Assembly (NCBI GenBank): GCA_910588685.1
Contig: CAJUPX010000018.1
Coordinates: forward strand, 1-46,559
Source: an uncultured Christensenellaceae bacterium
GTDB lineage: Bacteria; Bacillota; Clostridia; Christensenellales; Borkfalkiaceae
Length of the DNA: 46,559 nucleotides
Direction: 5' to 3'
Both the position numbers and the translations under genes were made by a program. Below are positions 39,955 through 46,559 of this stretch, piece after piece. Positions within the stretch are counted from its first letter, which is position 1, and every line of letters starts with the position of its first letter. The notes beneath the pieces were generated by a model. It made no database searches. It was not told where the DNA came from and saw nothing but the letters and a program-made list of their open reading frames with translations.

Positions 39955-40476
39955 ATGAAAACGGCTAAGGACATTTCCCTGATCGGCATATTTACCGCCC
40001 TGCTGATCGGGGGACAGTTTGCTTTAAATTTTATTTCTGGAGTGGAAATAGTAACGGTACTGTTACTGAGCTTTGCCTATTATTTCGGTTGGCAAAGAAG
40101 TTTTTTAGCCGTTAACGCTTTTAGTTTTCTAAGATGCTTTATTTTCGGGTTTTTCCCGAACGTTATGATATTGTATTTTGTGTACTACAATTTATTTGTA
40201 GCTGTTTTTTCTCTGCTCGGATTAAAATTCGGAAAAACAATAACCACAAAATCTCACGTTATTCTTATAATAACGGCAGTTTTGATGACGGTGTCGTTTA
40301 CCGTTTTCGACAATATTATAACGCCTGTATATTATAAATTTTCTTTGGAAACAACTAAGGCGTACTGGATTACGTCGTTAACGGCGGTAGTGCCGCAAGT
40401 TATCTGCACTCTTATAACCGTGTTGATTTTATTGCCAGTACTTATAAAAATATATAAATCAACCGGTTTGAAATAA
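39955..40476 (+). CDS. ECF transporter substrate-binding S component, probably for cobalamin
   Basis: A 173-residue membrane protein with about six helices and the N-terminal ECF S-component pattern (KTAKDISLIGIFTALLIGGQ, containing the Ala-rich helix that contacts EcfT). It starts one base after the DUF4430 stop and shares its cobalamin riboswitch, so vitamin B12 or a precursor is the likely cargo (CbrT-like). The shared energising module EcfA/EcfA'/EcfT is not in the window and must be elsewhere, as is usual for group II ECF systems. Confidence 0.82.
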   Translation: MKTAKDISLIGIFTALLIGGQFALNFISGVEIVTVLLLSFAYYFGWQRSFLAVNAFSFLRCFIFGFFPNVMILYFVYYNLFVAVFSLLGLKFGKTITTKSHVILIITAVLMTVSFTVFDNIITPVYYKFSLETTKAYWITSLTAVVPQVICTLITVLILLPVLIKIYKSTGLK

Positions 40477-40479
40477 TTA

Positions 40480-40520
40480 AATAAAAAAGGTTCGGAAAAA
40501 TTTCCGAACCTTTTTTATTT
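40480..40520. terminator. Bidirectional terminator between convergent genes
   Basis: AAAAAAGGTTCGGAAA pairs with TTTCCGAACCTTTTTT around AATT-type loop; A and T runs on both sides let it end transcripts from both strands (ECF gene on plus, GGGtGRT gene on minus). Confidence 0.88.
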
Positions 40521-40535
40521 AAACTTTTGAAGTGC

Positions 40536-41537
40536 TTACTTCGTCATTGCTTCCTGAACGGCAACTGCAACTGCAACGGTTGCGCCGACCATAGGGTTGT
40601 TGCCCATACCGATTAGACCCATCATCTCAACGTGAGCGGGAACGGAAGAGCTGCCTGCAAACTGTGCGTCGGAATGCATACGTCCCATAGTATCGGTCAT
40701 ACCGTAAGAAGAAGGTCCTGCCGCCATATTGTCGGGGTGGAGCGTTCTGCCCGTGCCGCCGCCCGAAGCAACGGAGAAATATTTAACGCCGTTTTCATTG
40801 CACCATTTTTTATAAGTGCCTGCAACAGGATGCTGGAAACGGGTGGGGTTTGTGGAATTGCCGGTAATTGAAACGGAAACGTGTTCGGCTTTCATAATAG
40901 CAACGCCCTCGGGTACGTTGTCCGCGCCGTAGCACTTAACCTTAGCTCTTGCACCGTCGGAGAAAGCAACGCTGTCAACAACCTCGACGGTTTCGGTATA
41001 CGGGTCGAATTTAGTTCTGCAATAGGTAAAGCCGTTAATTCTCGAAATAATGTAAGCGGCGTCCTTTCCTAATCCGTTAAGAATAACTCTCAAAGGTTTA
41101 TTACGAACCTTATTTGCGTTTTCCGCAATTTTTATAGCGCCTTCTGCTGCGGCAAAACTTTCGTGGCCTGCGAGGAAGCAGAAGCAATCGGTTTCCTCTG
41201 ACAAAAGCATAGCTCCGAGATTGCCGTGACCTAAACCGACCTTTCTGTTTTCAGCAACCGAACCGGGGATACAGAAGCTCTGTAAACCTACTCCTATCAT
41301 AGTAGCAGCCTGGTTTGCTTTTTTGCAGCCGCTCTTAATTGCAATAGCCGCGCCTACGGTGTATGCCCAGACAGCATTTTCAAAGCATATGGGCTGAGTG
41401 CCTCTTACAATTTTATCAACGTCGATTCCGTGCTTTAAAGTAATTTCTTTGCACTCTTCAATTGATTTAATGCCGTAATCCTTGAGTACGCCTAAAATTT
41501 TCTTTTCTCTTCTTTCATAACTTTCAAAAAGCGCCAT
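40536..41537 (-). CDS. GGGtGRT-family protein of unknown function
   Basis: A 333-residue protein carrying the motif SGGGTGRTLHPDN that names the GGGtGRT family; it also has TMIGVGLQSFCIPGS and FCFLAGHESFAAAEGA. Function is unknown. In many anaerobes the gene is paired with the NifU-like scaffold gene directly upstream, as here. The ATG at 41537 is preferred because AAGGAGG sits 9 bases upstream and the codon lies one base after the neighbour's stop; an earlier ATG at 41570 would run into the neighbour. Several conserved cysteines are compatible with metal or cluster binding, but this is not shown. Confidence 0.85.
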   Translation of the reverse strand: MALFESYERREKKILGVLKDYGIKSIEECKEITLKHGIDVDKIVRGTQPICFENAVWAYTVGAAIAIKSGCKKANQAATMIGVGLQSFCIPGSVAENRKVGLGHGNLGAMLLSEETDCFCFLAGHESFAAAEGAIKIAENANKVRNKPLRVILNGLGKDAAYIISRINGFTYCRTKFDPYTETVEVVDSVAFSDGARAKVKCYGADNVPEGVAIMKAEHVSVSITGNSTNPTRFQHPVAGTYKKWCNENGVKYFSVASGGGTGRTLHPDNMAAGPSSYGMTDTMGRMHSDAQFAGSSSVPAHVEMMGLIGMGNNPMVGATVAVAVAVQEAMTK

Positions 41538-41538
41538 T

Positions 41539-42264
41539 TTAGTTAACCTCCTTATCCGTTCTGGGGTCAATATATCTTACGGCGCCGTTTTCTTTGGAAT
41601 ATCTGCCGTAAGTGCCTATTGATTTTTCGTAAGCTTCGTTAGGCGAAAGACCTTTTTTAATGAAATCGGTCATTTTGCCGAGCGAAACGAATTTATAACC
41701 GCAAATTTCGTTGTTCTTGTCAAGTGCGAGAGCAATAACGTATCCCTCAGCCATTTCAAGGTATCTTGCGCCTTTAAGGGCGGTGCCGTACATAGTGCCG
41801 ACCTGTGAGCGAAGTCCTTTGCCGAGGTCTTCAAGTCCTGCGCCGATAGGCAGTCCGTCCTCGGAGAAAGCCGACTGCGTTCTGCCGTAAACTATCTGCA
41901 GGAACAGCTCGCGCATAGCGGTGTTAATGGCGTCGCATACGAGGTCGGTGTTCAAAGCCTCCAAAAGGGTTTTATGGGGTAAAATTTCAGCAGCCATTGC
42001 CGCGGAGTGGGTCATACCCGAACAGCCTATAGTTTCTATAAGCGCTTCCTGAATGATGCCGTCTTTTACGTTCAGCGTAAGCTTGCAGGCGCCCTGCTGG
42101 GGAGCGCACCAGCCTATACCGTGCGTAAGTCCCTTGATGTCCTTGATTTCTTTTGCCTGTACCCAAAGACCTTCTTCGGGAATGGGAGCGGGGCCGTGTT
42201 CAAATCTTCCGGAAACACCCTTGGCAACGCAAATCATATTTTCAATGTCCTTTGAATATTGCAT
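41539..42264 (-). CDS. NifU-like iron-sulfur cluster assembly scaffold protein
   Basis: A 241-residue protein of the IscU/NifU-N family in an extended form. Candidate cluster-binding cysteines are in GWCAPQQGACKLTL near residues 53-60 and in TIGCSGMTHSAAMAAEIL near residue 80; the second matches the GCxxxxAxA helix of IscU proteins. It forms a two-gene operon with the GGGtGRT protein. Its exact role is not established; clients could include the [4Fe-4S] hydratase encoded in this window. AATTTGGAGGAATTTTA precedes the ATG. Confidence 0.85.
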   Translation of the reverse strand: MQYSKDIENMICVAKGVSGRFEHGPAPIPEEGLWVQAKEIKDIKGLTHGIGWCAPQQGACKLTLNVKDGIIQEALIETIGCSGMTHSAAMAAEILPHKTLLEALNTDLVCDAINTAMRELFLQIVYGRTQSAFSEDGLPIGAGLEDLGKGLRSQVGTMYGTALKGARYLEMAEGYVIALALDKNNEICGYKFVSLGKMTDFIKKGLSPNEAYEKSIGTYGRYSKENGAVRYIDPRTDKEVN

Positions 42265-42295
42265 TAAAATTCCTCCAAATTTTTTTAACGGAATA

Positions 42296-42324
42296 ATTAT
42301 AGCACGATAATTTTTTTAATACAA
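42296..42324 (-). promoter_or_regulatory. Promoter of the NifU-like/GGGtGRT operon
   Basis: On the minus strand, TTGTAT (42324-42319), 17 bases, TATAAT (42301-42296). It is divergent from the mcsA promoter. Confidence 0.65.
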
Positions 42325-42363
42325 TAACAATTGATAATTTTTTTTAAATTTTTTGCGGAATTG

Positions 42364-42391
42364 TTTACACTCGCTCAAATGGTATTATAAT
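42364..42391 (+). promoter_or_regulatory. Promoter of mcsA-mcsB-clpC
   Basis: TTTACA (42364-42369), 16 bases, TATAAT (42386-42391), about 36 bases before mcsA. I see no CtsR heptad repeat (GGTCAAA) and no complete CIRCE element; TTTACACTC is only a weak half-match to CIRCE. Confidence 0.65.
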
Positions 42392-42427
42392 TATAAGTGA
42401 ACGGAGATTATTTAAACAAGGTAATTT

Positions 42428-42910
42428 ATGCTTTGCCAGCAATGTAAAAAAAATCAAGCAACAAGACATAATAAGGTCAGAATCAACGGCACGGTATTTG
42501 AAAGACATCTGTGCGAGGTCTGTTATACGGAACTTTACGGCGGACTCGGGCTTAATTCGGATTTGTGGGCGGGTTTATTCGGTTCGCCTTCCGGACAAAT
42601 AAAGGAATGCCCTGTATGCCGTACTACATACGCCGATTACGAGCGCACCGGACTTTTCGGTTGCGCAAGCTGTTACGATGTTTTTAAGGACGAAATAATT
42701 CCGTCGCTTATTAAATTGCACGGTAAAGCAAAGCACGTAGGTAAAGTGGGCGCGAATAAAGACGAGCTGGGATTGCACCGCCGTTTAAATAGTCTTAAAG
42801 AGCAAATGGAAACGGCTCTCCGCGAAAAACGTTTTTCAGATGCGGGCGCGCTTAACAGGCGTATAAACGAAATTTCAAAAAAGCTGTACGGGGGCGATAA
42901 TAATGAATGA
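42428..42910 (+). CDS. mcsA: Protein arginine kinase activator McsA
   Basis: A 160-residue activator of the protein arginine kinase McsB. Four CxxC pairs make two zinc-binding sites: Cys3/Cys6 and Cys29/Cys32, then ECPVCR and GCASCYD. The C-terminal UVR-type coiled segment (LGLHRRLNSLKEQMETALREKR-type, about residues 118-150) is the usual McsA end. McsA-McsB mark damaged proteins with phosphoarginine for ClpC-ClpP. The gene leads the operon and overlaps mcsB by 8 bases. ctsR, usually the first gene, is absent. Confidence 0.93.
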   Translation: MLCQQCKKNQATRHNKVRINGTVFERHLCEVCYTELYGGLGLNSDLWAGLFGSPSGQIKECPVCRTTYADYERTGLFGCASCYDVFKDEIIPSLIKLHGKAKHVGKVGANKDELGLHRRLNSLKEQMETALREKRFSDAGALNRRINEISKKLYGGDNNE

Positions 42911-43922
42911 GCGCAATGAGATTGCAGATACCGTTATTTCCACCCGCGTAAGGCTTGCGAGAAATTTGGAAGGCTATCCGTTTCCGTCGCATTTGAAGGA
43001 CGATAAAAAGGCAAAGGAAATTATCCGCCTTGTTTCGTCTGCGCTCTCGCGGCTTCACGAATTTAAACTGTATTATATGGATAAAACCGACGGCGAACAG
43101 GCGCTCTCAATGAAAGAGAATCACCTTATAAGCCAGAATCTTATAGACAACAGCAGGTATTCCGCAGCGCTGATAGACGCCGACGGCAATATTTCGGTTA
43201 TGATAAACGAGGAAGACCACCTACGTGAGCAGTGCATAGTCAAGGGATTGGATTTAACGTTTGCATATGAAACTATGTCGGAAATCGACGCGAGCATATC
43301 CAACAATATGAAATTTGCGTTTGACGAACAGTTCGGCTATCTCACGGCTTGTCCTACAAATCTCGGAACAGGGCTCAGGGCTTCCGTAATGCTGTTTTTA
43401 CCCGCGCTTACCATAAGCGGGCTGATGAATAAGGTAATACGCAGCATATCGCGGCTCGGACTGACAGTTCGCGGAGTATTCGGAGAGGGCAGCCGCGCGG
43501 AGGGATATGCATACCAGATTAGTAACGAGGTTACATTGGGCGTAACGGAGGAGGATATTCTTGCGCAGGTGGAAGAGGTCGTAAACAAGGTCTGCGCGCT
43601 TGAAGCCGCCGAGCGTTCCGCGCTAAAAACGGGACCGTCTGCGCTTGAAATCGGCGACGATTGCCTGCGGTCGTACGGTATTTTAACACACTGCGCAAAG
43701 CTTTCTACGGAAGAGCTTATAAAATATACGGCAAACGTAAAGCTCGGCGTGTGCCTGGGGGTTTTAAAACTTGACGATATGTCGCTTATCGACGACTGGG
43801 TTGTTAAAATGCGTCCCTCAAATATAAACGCGGCGGCGCAGCGCGCTCTGTCGCCGGTAGACAGGGACGTTTACAGAGCGCAGAAAACAAGCGCGTATTT
43901 AAAAAAGATAATAACTACTTAA
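42903..43922 (+). CDS. mcsB: Protein arginine kinase McsB
   Basis: A 339-residue kinase of the phosphagen kinase family that phosphorylates arginines on proteins, tagging them for ClpCP and also regulating CtsR in other Firmicutes. Key features: STRVRLARN near residue 13 (nucleotide phosphate binding), NEEDHLR with the catalytic Glu, LTACPTNLGTGLRASV with the conserved Cys, and GEGSRAEG. The length and motifs are those of active McsB. It starts inside mcsA and is followed 33 bases later by clpC. Confidence 0.95.
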   Translation: MNERNEIADTVISTRVRLARNLEGYPFPSHLKDDKKAKEIIRLVSSALSRLHEFKLYYMDKTDGEQALSMKENHLISQNLIDNSRYSAALIDADGNISVMINEEDHLREQCIVKGLDLTFAYETMSEIDASISNNMKFAFDEQFGYLTACPTNLGTGLRASVMLFLPALTISGLMNKVIRSISRLGLTVRGVFGEGSRAEGYAYQISNEVTLGVTEEDILAQVEEVVNKVCALEAAERSALKTGPSALEIGDDCLRSYGILTHCAKLSTEELIKYTANVKLGVCLGVLKLDDMSLIDDWVVKMRPSNINAAAQRALSPVDRDVYRAQKTSAYLKKIITT

Positions 43923-43955
43923 ATGCTTAATTAGAGCATAGTACGGGGGTAACTT

Positions 43956-46457
43956 ATGATTTTTAATAAATTCACTGATAATTTACAAAAGGTAATAATG
44001 CTTGCCGAAGAGTCGGCAAAGGTATACGGAAGCAGTTATATAGGAAGCGAGCATCTGGTTTTCGGAATGCTCAACTGCTCCAACTGTACTGCATATAAAG
44101 TGCTTATGTCCTGCGGCGTCAGCGAGGAGGAATACCGCGCTATTTTCCGCAATTCAATAGAACACAATTCCAACATACGCGGTTATACGCCAAAAACCAA
44201 GCATATAATTGAGCGCGCGATAGAGCTTGCCGTCGATATTCACGGCGACGATTCGCTCGCGGGTACGGAGCATATGCTGCTTGCTGTGCTTGCCGTTGAC
44301 TGCGTTGCAAAGCGTATTCTGTTGGCTATGGGCGTTAATATGTCAAATCTGAATTCCAGGTGCGAACTTGCTTTAGGCGGCGACGATTCGTTAAACGAAG
44401 AATTTCCCGACGAATTTGACGGTTTTTTGAGCGCGATGCCTAAAAAAACGGCAAATAAACAGGAGAAAAACCGTCAGTCTTCTTCGCTCGGTAAAGCCGT
44501 TTTGCAGTACGGAGAGGATTTGACTGCGAAAGCGCGCGAGCTTAAAATAGACCCCGTAATCGGCAGAACAAAAGAAATCGAAAAAATAATTCAGGTGCTT
44601 TCCCGCCGTACAAAAAACAATCCGGTGCTCATAGGCGAGCCGGGCGTAGGTAAAAGCGCGGTAGTAGAGGGGCTTGCGCAGGCAATCGTCAAAAACGAAG
44701 TTCCTGAAATTCTCCGCGATAAAATAGTTTTTTCGCTCGACCTTGCGAGTATGGTTGCCGGCTCCAAATACCGCGGCGACTTTGAAGAAAGGCTTAAAAA
44801 CGCAATAGAGGGCATTAAGAGCAACGGCAACGTGATTTTGTTTATAGACGAAATTCACCAGATAGTCGGGGCGGGGGCTACGTCAGACGGTAATATGGAC
44901 GCAGCTAATATTTTAAAGCCTATGCTGGCGCGCGGAGAGCTTCAGACCATAGGCGCAACCACGTTAGAAGAATATAGAAAATATATTGAAAAGGATGCCG
45001 CGCTCGAACGCCGTTTTACGCCCGTGCAGGTGGACGAACCGAGCGTAACCGATACCATAGCAATTTTACAGGGCTTGCGCGACAGATACGAGGCGCACCA
45101 CAAAGTAGTGATTACCGACGAGGCAATATCCGCTGCGGCTATGCTATCAGACAGATATATTACAGACAGGTTTTTACCCGACAAGGCAATAGACCTTATA
45201 GACGAAGCGGCTTCGCGCGCAAGACTCAACAGTATGAAGAGCCCTAAGGAGCTTACAGAGCTTGAGGAGCGTTTAAAACGCCTTAATATTGAAAAGAACA
45301 AGGCGGCAAAAGGCGAGATGTATTTGCAGGCGCAAAAACTAGTTTCGGAAATGACCGAAGTGCAGGAGCAAATCAATAAGATAAAGAGCGAATGGAAAGG
45401 CGAGCAGTACGCCGCGGTTCCTACAATCGCAAGCAACGACATAGCTGAAATTGTCAGCGGCTGGACCGGCGTTCCGGTGGTAAAGCTTACGGAACAGGAA
45501 AGCGAGAAGCTTTTGCACCTCGAAGAAAACCTGCACAAACGCATTATCGGTCAGGACGAGGCGGTGCAGGCGGTGTCAAAAGCAATACGCCGTGCGCGCG
45601 CAGGATTAAACGAACCTAATAAACCTATAGGCAGTTTTATTTTCGTAGGCCCTACGGGCGTGGGTAAAACCGACCTTGCAAAAGCCCTGGCGGAAACTAT
45701 GTTCGGCGACGAGCGGCTTATGATTAGGCTTGATATGTCAGAATATATGGAAAAGCACTCCATTTCCAAGCTTATCGGCGCGCCTCCGGGATACGTTGGC
45801 TACGATGAAAACAGCGGCGGTCAGCTTACTGAAAGAGTAAGAAGAAAGCCGTACAGCGTTGTACTTTTCGACGAAGTTGAAAAAGCGCATCCCGACGTTT
45901 TTAATATGCTGTTGCAGATACTCGACGACGGAAGGCTAACCGACAGTAAAGGCAGGGTTGTAAATTTTAAAAATACCATTATAATTCTTACCTCGAATAT
46001 CGGTGCAAGCGCGATTAAAAAAATGTCGAACTTCGGTTTTACCTCGGGCAGCGAGTCTGATTCGGGTTACGACACAATGAAAGAAAATATAAACGAAGCT
46101 CTTCGCGAACAGTTCAAACCCGAATTTTTAAACAGATTAGACGATATTATAGTATTCCGTAAGCTAACAAAAGAAGAGGCGGGTAAAATCTGTTATAAGC
46201 TTATGGACGGTTTGAGCGCGCGGCTTCAGGGAAGAGGTATCAGCCTTAATATTTCGGACGAGGCAATGGATAAACTGCTTGAAGAGGGGTATAACGATAT
46301 GTACGGTGCGCGTCCCTTAAAGCGTATTATACAAAAACGCGTCGAGGATAGATTATCCGATGAAATTTTAGCGGGTAAAATTCTCCCCGGCGAAGTTGTA
46401 ACAATCGCCGTAAAGGACGGAGAGTTTGTATTCCGTTCCGATAAGCGCCGCGAATAA
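43956..46457 (+). CDS. clpC: AAA+ protease chaperone ClpC
   Basis: An 833-residue Hsp100 unfoldase that delivers proteins, including phosphoarginine-marked ones, to ClpP. The double Clp N domain spans about 1-145. The first AAA+ domain has GEPGVGKSAVVEG near residue 227 and DEIH; the M-domain coiled coil is about 410-470, including the UVR-like EMYLQAQKLVSEMTEVQEQI segment. The second AAA+ domain has GPTGVGKTDLAKAL near 565 and DEVEKAHPDVF. Start 43956 follows GGGGGT. It closes the operon before a strong terminator. Confidence 0.97.
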   Translation: MIFNKFTDNLQKVIMLAEESAKVYGSSYIGSEHLVFGMLNCSNCTAYKVLMSCGVSEEEYRAIFRNSIEHNSNIRGYTPKTKHIIERAIELAVDIHGDDSLAGTEHMLLAVLAVDCVAKRILLAMGVNMSNLNSRCELALGGDDSLNEEFPDEFDGFLSAMPKKTANKQEKNRQSSSLGKAVLQYGEDLTAKARELKIDPVIGRTKEIEKIIQVLSRRTKNNPVLIGEPGVGKSAVVEGLAQAIVKNEVPEILRDKIVFSLDLASMVAGSKYRGDFEERLKNAIEGIKSNGNVILFIDEIHQIVGAGATSDGNMDAANILKPMLARGELQTIGATTLEEYRKYIEKDAALERRFTPVQVDEPSVTDTIAILQGLRDRYEAHHKVVITDEAISAAAMLSDRYITDRFLPDKAIDLIDEAASRARLNSMKSPKELTELEERLKRLNIEKNKAAKGEMYLQAQKLVSEMTEVQEQINKIKSEWKGEQYAAVPTIASNDIAEIVSGWTGVPVVKLTEQESEKLLHLEENLHKRIIGQDEAVQAVSKAIRRARAGLNEPNKPIGSFIFVGPTGVGKTDLAKALAETMFGDERLMIRLDMSEYMEKHSISKLIGAPPGYVGYDENSGGQLTERVRRKPYSVVLFDEVEKAHPDVFNMLLQILDDGRLTDSKGRVVNFKNTIIILTSNIGASAIKKMSNFGFTSGSESDSGYDTMKENINEALREQFKPEFLNRLDDIIVFRKLTKEEAGKICYKLMDGLSARLQGRGISLNISDEAMDKLLEEGYNDMYGARPLKRIIQKRVEDRLSDEILAGKILPGEVVTIAVKDGEFVFRSDKRRE

Positions 46458-46468
46458 AATAATAATAG

Positions 46469-46500
46469 AGACCGCCGAGGCTTTTTGCCTCGGCGGTTTT
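46469..46500 (+). terminator. Terminator after clpC
   Basis: ACCGCCGAGGC pairs with GCCTCGGCGGT around TTTTT, followed by TTTTG. Confidence 0.9.
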
Positions 46501-46559
46501 GTCGTTGTTAAAAGACAACCCCACGCTAAGCGTGGGGATAAGAAGCTTAAGCTATGGAC
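46501..46559 (+). mobile_element. Probable left end of an IS200/IS605-family element with the first two codons of tnpA
   Basis: A perfect hairpin, CCCCACGC-TAA-GCGTGGGG (46519-46537), is followed by a smaller palindrome AGCTTAAGCT and then ATGGAC at 46554-46559, after which the window ends. IS200/IS605 elements have subterminal palindromes rather than inverted terminal repeats, an RNA hairpin that restrains tnpA translation, and TnpA proteins that often start Met-Asp. The position directly after the clpC terminator suits an intergenic insertion. Without the transposase body the call stays tentative. Confidence 0.45.

Noticed and set aside
42364..42400. CIRCE (HrcA) operator at the mcsA promoter
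   Set aside because: TTTACACTC partly matches one half, but the inverted second half is absent.
1..46559. tRNA or rRNA genes
   Set aside because: No tRNA T-loop GGTTCRANYCC context with a foldable cloverleaf and no rRNA core sequence was noticed.

Overview
The window looks like chromosome from a strictly or mostly anaerobic, Gram-positive, Clostridia-like bacterium. Support: strong AGGAGG-type ribosome binding sites, TTGACA/TTTACA-17-TATAAT promoters, Rho-independent terminators, many Cys-anchored lipoproteins, an mcsA-mcsB-clpC locus, AdhE, rubredoxin and the B12-dependent glutamate mutase route typical of amino-acid-fermenting Clostridia. The exact lineage cannot be named from the sequence; an uncultured gut relative is a guess.

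Layout. 1-673 (minus strand): the start of queE and all of queD, preceded by a promoter and a structured, possibly preQ1-responsive leader. 884-1408: an orphan lipoprotein. 1499-5019: promoter, adhE, a small kinase and a terminator. 5038-7267: rhodanese, CoA-disulfide-reductase/rhodanese fusion, rubredoxin. 7330-8233: inorganic pyrophosphatase with two promoters and arrays of TTTACA hexamers. 8358-30803: one very long co-directional gene train: glutamate mutase (glmS, glmL, glmE), methylaspartate ammonia-lyase, a complete citrate-lyase-type enzyme with its maturation proteins (citD, citE, citF, citC, citXG), two gamma-glutamyltransferase lipoproteins, a large permease plus a 54-residue membrane protein, two AstE/AspA-type zinc hydrolases, a DUF6305-like lipoprotein and a giant repeat lipoprotein. 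30897-39278: murI, both subunits of a class I fumarase-type hydratase, a second DUF6305-like lipoprotein, pgsB, pgsC, pgsW, a two-component system and a cobalamin adenosyltransferase. 39285-40476: cobalamin riboswitch, DUF4430 lipoprotein and an ECF S component. 40536-42264 (minus): GGGtGRT protein and a NifU-like scaffold. 42428-46457: mcsA, mcsB, clpC. The last 59 bases look like the left end of an IS200/IS605 element.

How the parts fit (inference from context). The 32-kb block 8.4-40.5 kb reads as one system for living on gamma-linked glutamate. Surface gamma-glutamyltransferases and zinc hydrolases would free glutamate from gamma-glutamyl peptides or poly-gamma-glutamate; the permease would import it; glutamate racemase would convert D-glutamate to L-glutamate. 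Glutamate mutase makes 3-methylaspartate, the ammonia-lyase makes mesaconate, the fumarase-like hydratase would make citramalate, and the citrate-lyase-like enzyme would act as citramalate lyase giving acetate and pyruvate. The adenosyltransferase, riboswitch, DUF4430 protein and ECF S component would supply adenosylcobalamin for the mutase. The poly-gamma-glutamate synthase genes pgsB/pgsC/pgsW without pgsA, two DUF6305-like lipoproteins and a dedicated two-component system sit inside this block, and their role there is the least explained and most interesting part of the window.
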